Shown here piece after piece: positions 5,615 to 7,515 of a stretch of DNA of 7,515 nucleotides; position 1 is the stretch's first letter, and each line of letters starts with the position of its first letter. The notes below the pieces were generated by a model. The model saw only the letters and a program-made list of their open reading frames with translations, had not been told where the DNA came from and made no database searches. This stretch comes from Nitrososphaerota archaeon (GTDB lineage Archaea > Thermoproteota > Nitrososphaeria > Nitrososphaerales > Nitrososphaeraceae): positions 1-7,515 of the forward strand of contig VBPR01000043.1 in the NCBI GenBank assembly GCA_005877345.1, given 5' to 3'. A program made the translations under genes and the position numbers.

Positions 5615-6937
5615 ATGGAACTTGAGCCAATATTGCTCAGAAGCCAGAAGAAGTTGAAAGGTAAAGTGTCATCCAGAATAAAATCAGTAGAAGAAACTCT
5701 TAGCACTGTTCTTCCAGTTTCTAGTAATATTGGAATCACAAGGCTTGCAGATATTACAGATATGGATATTCTTGGAATACCGAATTTTTCTGCAGTTTTG
5801 CCTGGAACGGAAGACTATATTTGGGTCTATAGTGGAAAGGGGCCCACGAGATTGGATGCGAAGGTAAGTGCATTGATGGAGAGTATTGAAAGATATTGTT
5901 CCTTACCGTCTAGCGATCATAAAAAGATGATTCAGGGAAGTTACAAAGATGTTTCAAAAGTGTCAAAGACACTGCACCCTTCTAATGTAGTTGAACCAAT
6001 GTTATTTCAATACGATGAGGAAATGATCATGGATTTCCTGCCAGGTTATGACTTGATAAATAATGAACAGATCCTGGTTCCCACACCATTGGCACTATTT
6101 AGGTATTCTCCCAAATCGCCTGCAGTAAACCCATTTGCATATCACCATACCAACGGTCTTGCTTCAGGCAACGTATTGGAAGAGGCAATATGCCACTCAC
6201 TATGTGAAGTTATTGAAAGGGATGCAACAAGCTTGGCAGAGTTGAATGCAAGTGCACTACCTTATAATGCTCTAAGAACAATGACTAGATATCTTTCAGA
6301 CAATGGATTGGAAATAGCTCCTATTGATAGTACAGAATTCGTAGATGATGATTCAAAATTTCCTGATGTTGATATATCAAATATAGATTTTAAGCCCGCT
6401 TCAAAGTTGGCAAAAAAGTTCAATGACGCCAAAATACCACTTATAATTAAAGACATAACATCCCCAATTGGAATACCAACATTTAATGCAAGTAGTATTG
6501 AGTGGATTACTGAAGATTACGGATATCTTGCAGAAGGTCATGGAACTCATCCAGATGCAAGAATTGCCTTGCTCAGAGCAATCACCGAAGTTTCGCAAAC
6601 TCGTGCTGCAAATATTCAAGGCGCAAGAGATGACCTCAGAAAAATCTCTTATGGGAATAGTAACAGTGATGAAAAAAAGACATGGCAATTTATGAAATCA
6701 AAAAATTTAATCCCATTCTCAAATATAAAATCTTATGTAAATGATGATATTTTGGATGATATCAAACTTATTCTTTCAAGATTAAATTCAAATGGATTGA
6801 AACAAGTAATAGTAGTAGATCTTACAAATCCTCAAATAATGATACCTGTCGTAAGAACAATTGTTCCAGGACTAGAAACTTTTAAGATAACTAGAGCAGT
6901 TATTGGAAAAAGAGGGAGAGAATCCTTTACTGTATGA
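5615..6937 (+). CDS. YcaO-domain protein, TfuA-associated (thioamide-type)
   Basis: YcaO enzymes use ATP to activate a peptide backbone amide by phosphorylation, so that a nucleophile can replace the oxygen. Partnered with TfuA, the usual outcome is a backbone thioamide. The 440-residue protein is full length and shows the three ATP-binding signatures: S85-A-L-M-E89-S-I-E92-R (Sx3ExxE), the region GLASGNVLEEAICHSLCEVIERD (181-203) with E190, E198 and E201, and E325-V-S-Q328-T-R330 (ExxQxR). RTIVPGLE (414-421) is typical of the C-terminal part. The C-terminus is not proline-rich, unlike azoline-forming YcaOs of the PxPxP type. No fused E1-like or leader-binding domain is present. The ATG at 5615 follows a short promoter region. 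The stop overlaps the start of tfuA (ATGA). In methanogens the pair modifies McrA; no mcr gene is in view and none is expected if this is an ammonia oxidiser, so the substrate is open. Family assignment is firm; the reaction is inferred from the partner. Confidence 0.95.
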   Translation: MELEPILLRSQKKLKGKVSSRIKSVEETLSTVLPVSSNIGITRLADITDMDILGIPNFSAVLPGTEDYIWVYSGKGPTRLDAKVSALMESIERYCSLPSSDHKKMIQGSYKDVSKVSKTLHPSNVVEPMLFQYDEEMIMDFLPGYDLINNEQILVPTPLALFRYSPKSPAVNPFAYHHTNGLASGNVLEEAICHSLCEVIERDATSLAELNASALPYNALRTMTRYLSDNGLEIAPIDSTEFVDDDSKFPDVDISNIDFKPASKLAKKFNDAKIPLIIKDITSPIGIPTFNASSIEWITEDYGYLAEGHGTHPDARIALLRAITEVSQTRAANIQGARDDLRKISYGNSNSDEKKTWQFMKSKNLIPFSNIKSYVNDDILDDIKLILSRLNSNGLKQVIVVDLTNPQIMIPVVRTIVPGLETFKITRAVIGKRGRESFTV

Positions 6938-7515
6938 ATAAACCAATAGTATATCTGGGGCCTACCTTAAATAGGGAGGAGGCAAGTAAGATTCTAGACG
7001 CAGACTATAGGGATCCTGCAAAGAAGGGTGATTTTTTGAGATTATCACATGCTTCAGATGAAAAAAAATATGTTGGATTTATAGATGGAGTATTTCTACA
7101 TGATTATCCCCCTTCACCAATTGAAGTGTATCATCTTGCCACAAGAAAAAATATTGAACTAATAGGTGCATCCAGCCTAGGTGCATTAAGAGCCGTTGAA
7201 TTAGAAAAAATTGGAATGAAAGGGATTGGCAAGATTTTTCAGTTATTTAAAAATGGTATCCTAGACGCTGATGATGAAGTAGCAGTAACATTCGTTCGGG
7301 ATAAAAATATTCTCCAGTCCGAGGCTTTGATTGACATCAGGTTCAATTTGTTTCTGGCGTATAAAAAAGGAATTATCACCAATCAGACCAAAAAAAGATC
7401 TGTCAAGATTGCAAAAAACATTTACTTTCCATTTAGAAATTATGAAGACGTTATAAGGTTGACACAGGAACAATTTCCGTCAACTCATGATGAACTTGAA
7501 ATTTTTAGAGATTAT
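6934..7515 (+). CDS. tfuA: TfuA-like protein, partial at 3' end
   Basis: Partner of YcaO in thioamide formation, thought to help deliver sulfide to the activated amide. Translation from the ATG at 6934 overlaps the ycaO stop by four bases (ATGA) and stays open for 194 codons to the window edge. Family features in order: PIVYLGPTLNREEA (4-17), KKGDFLRL (30-37), YVGFIDGVF (46-54), LIGASSLGALRAVEL (76-90), KIGMKGIGKIF (92-102) and DADDEVAV (111-118). These match the usual TfuA pattern of GPTL, GD, IDG.F, GA-S-GALRA-EL, GM-G-G-IF and DDEVA. The commonest form of the central motif is GASMGALRA-like; here Leu replaces the Met. The last part (about 125-194) is charged and helical. The overlap with ycaO implies one mRNA and coupled translation. 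The downstream gene is not visible. Confidence 0.93.
   Translation, partial: MNKPIVYLGPTLNREEASKILDADYRDPAKKGDFLRLSHASDEKKYVGFIDGVFLHDYPPSPIEVYHLATRKNIELIGASSLGALRAVELEKIGMKGIGKIFQLFKNGILDADDEVAVTFVRDKNILQSEALIDIRFNLFLAYKKGIITNQTKKRSVKIAKNIYFPFRNYEDVIRLTQEQFPSTHDELEIFRDY

Noticed and set aside
6401..6695. ORFs in other frames inside ycaO (both strands)
   Set aside because: They overlap intact conserved YcaO motifs and have no recognisable features of their own.

Overview
The window looks like a chromosomal segment of an AT-rich archaeon. The best fit is an ammonia-oxidising thaumarchaeon (Nitrososphaeria); a Nitrosocosmicus-like lineage is a guess based on base composition and protein character, not something I could test. 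Support for archaea comes from an archaeal-type CoaD without a bacterial counterpart, an archaeal/eukaryotic TrpRS and PheRS, AT-rich TATA-like boxes at the expected distance from starts, short or absent leaders, and a kink-turn guide RNA.

Layout. (1) Positions 2-343, plus strand: the 3' end of archaeal phosphopantetheine adenylyltransferase (coenzyme A synthesis). (2) Positions 456-1896, minus strand: trpS followed by an overlapping unknown ORF of about 103 aa. (3) Positions 1897-1969: a short divergent promoter region with a perfect 14-bp palindrome that can serve as TATA box in both directions. (4) Positions 1970-5133, plus strand: pheS and pheT, overlapping, encoding the two subunits of phenylalanyl-tRNA synthetase. 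Three aromatic aminoacyl-tRNA synthetase genes thus share one promoter region. (5) Positions 5134-5614: a stretch of about 480 bp with no obvious large gene. I read it as a TATA box, a structured RNA with the architecture of an archaeal H/ACA guide RNA (5202-5283, with kink-turn and ACA box), T-rich terminators on both strands, a short minus-strand ORF of 58 codons (5536 to 5360), and a small divergent promoter region with an inverted repeat. (6) Positions 5615-7515, plus strand: a YcaO protein and a TfuA protein, translationally coupled by an ATGA overlap; TfuA runs off the window.

The synthetase block is housekeeping. The second half is the interesting part. YcaO with TfuA is the gene pair known to install thioamides in peptide backbones, best known from thioglycine in methyl-coenzyme M reductase and from thioamide peptides. 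Nothing in this window is an obvious target. The divergent 58-aa ORF has a short helical pattern (DPEFR, then NPKKIL) that resembles the leader region of NHLP-type peptide precursors or LigA-like small proteins. It is therefore a candidate partner, although it lacks a recognisable core peptide.
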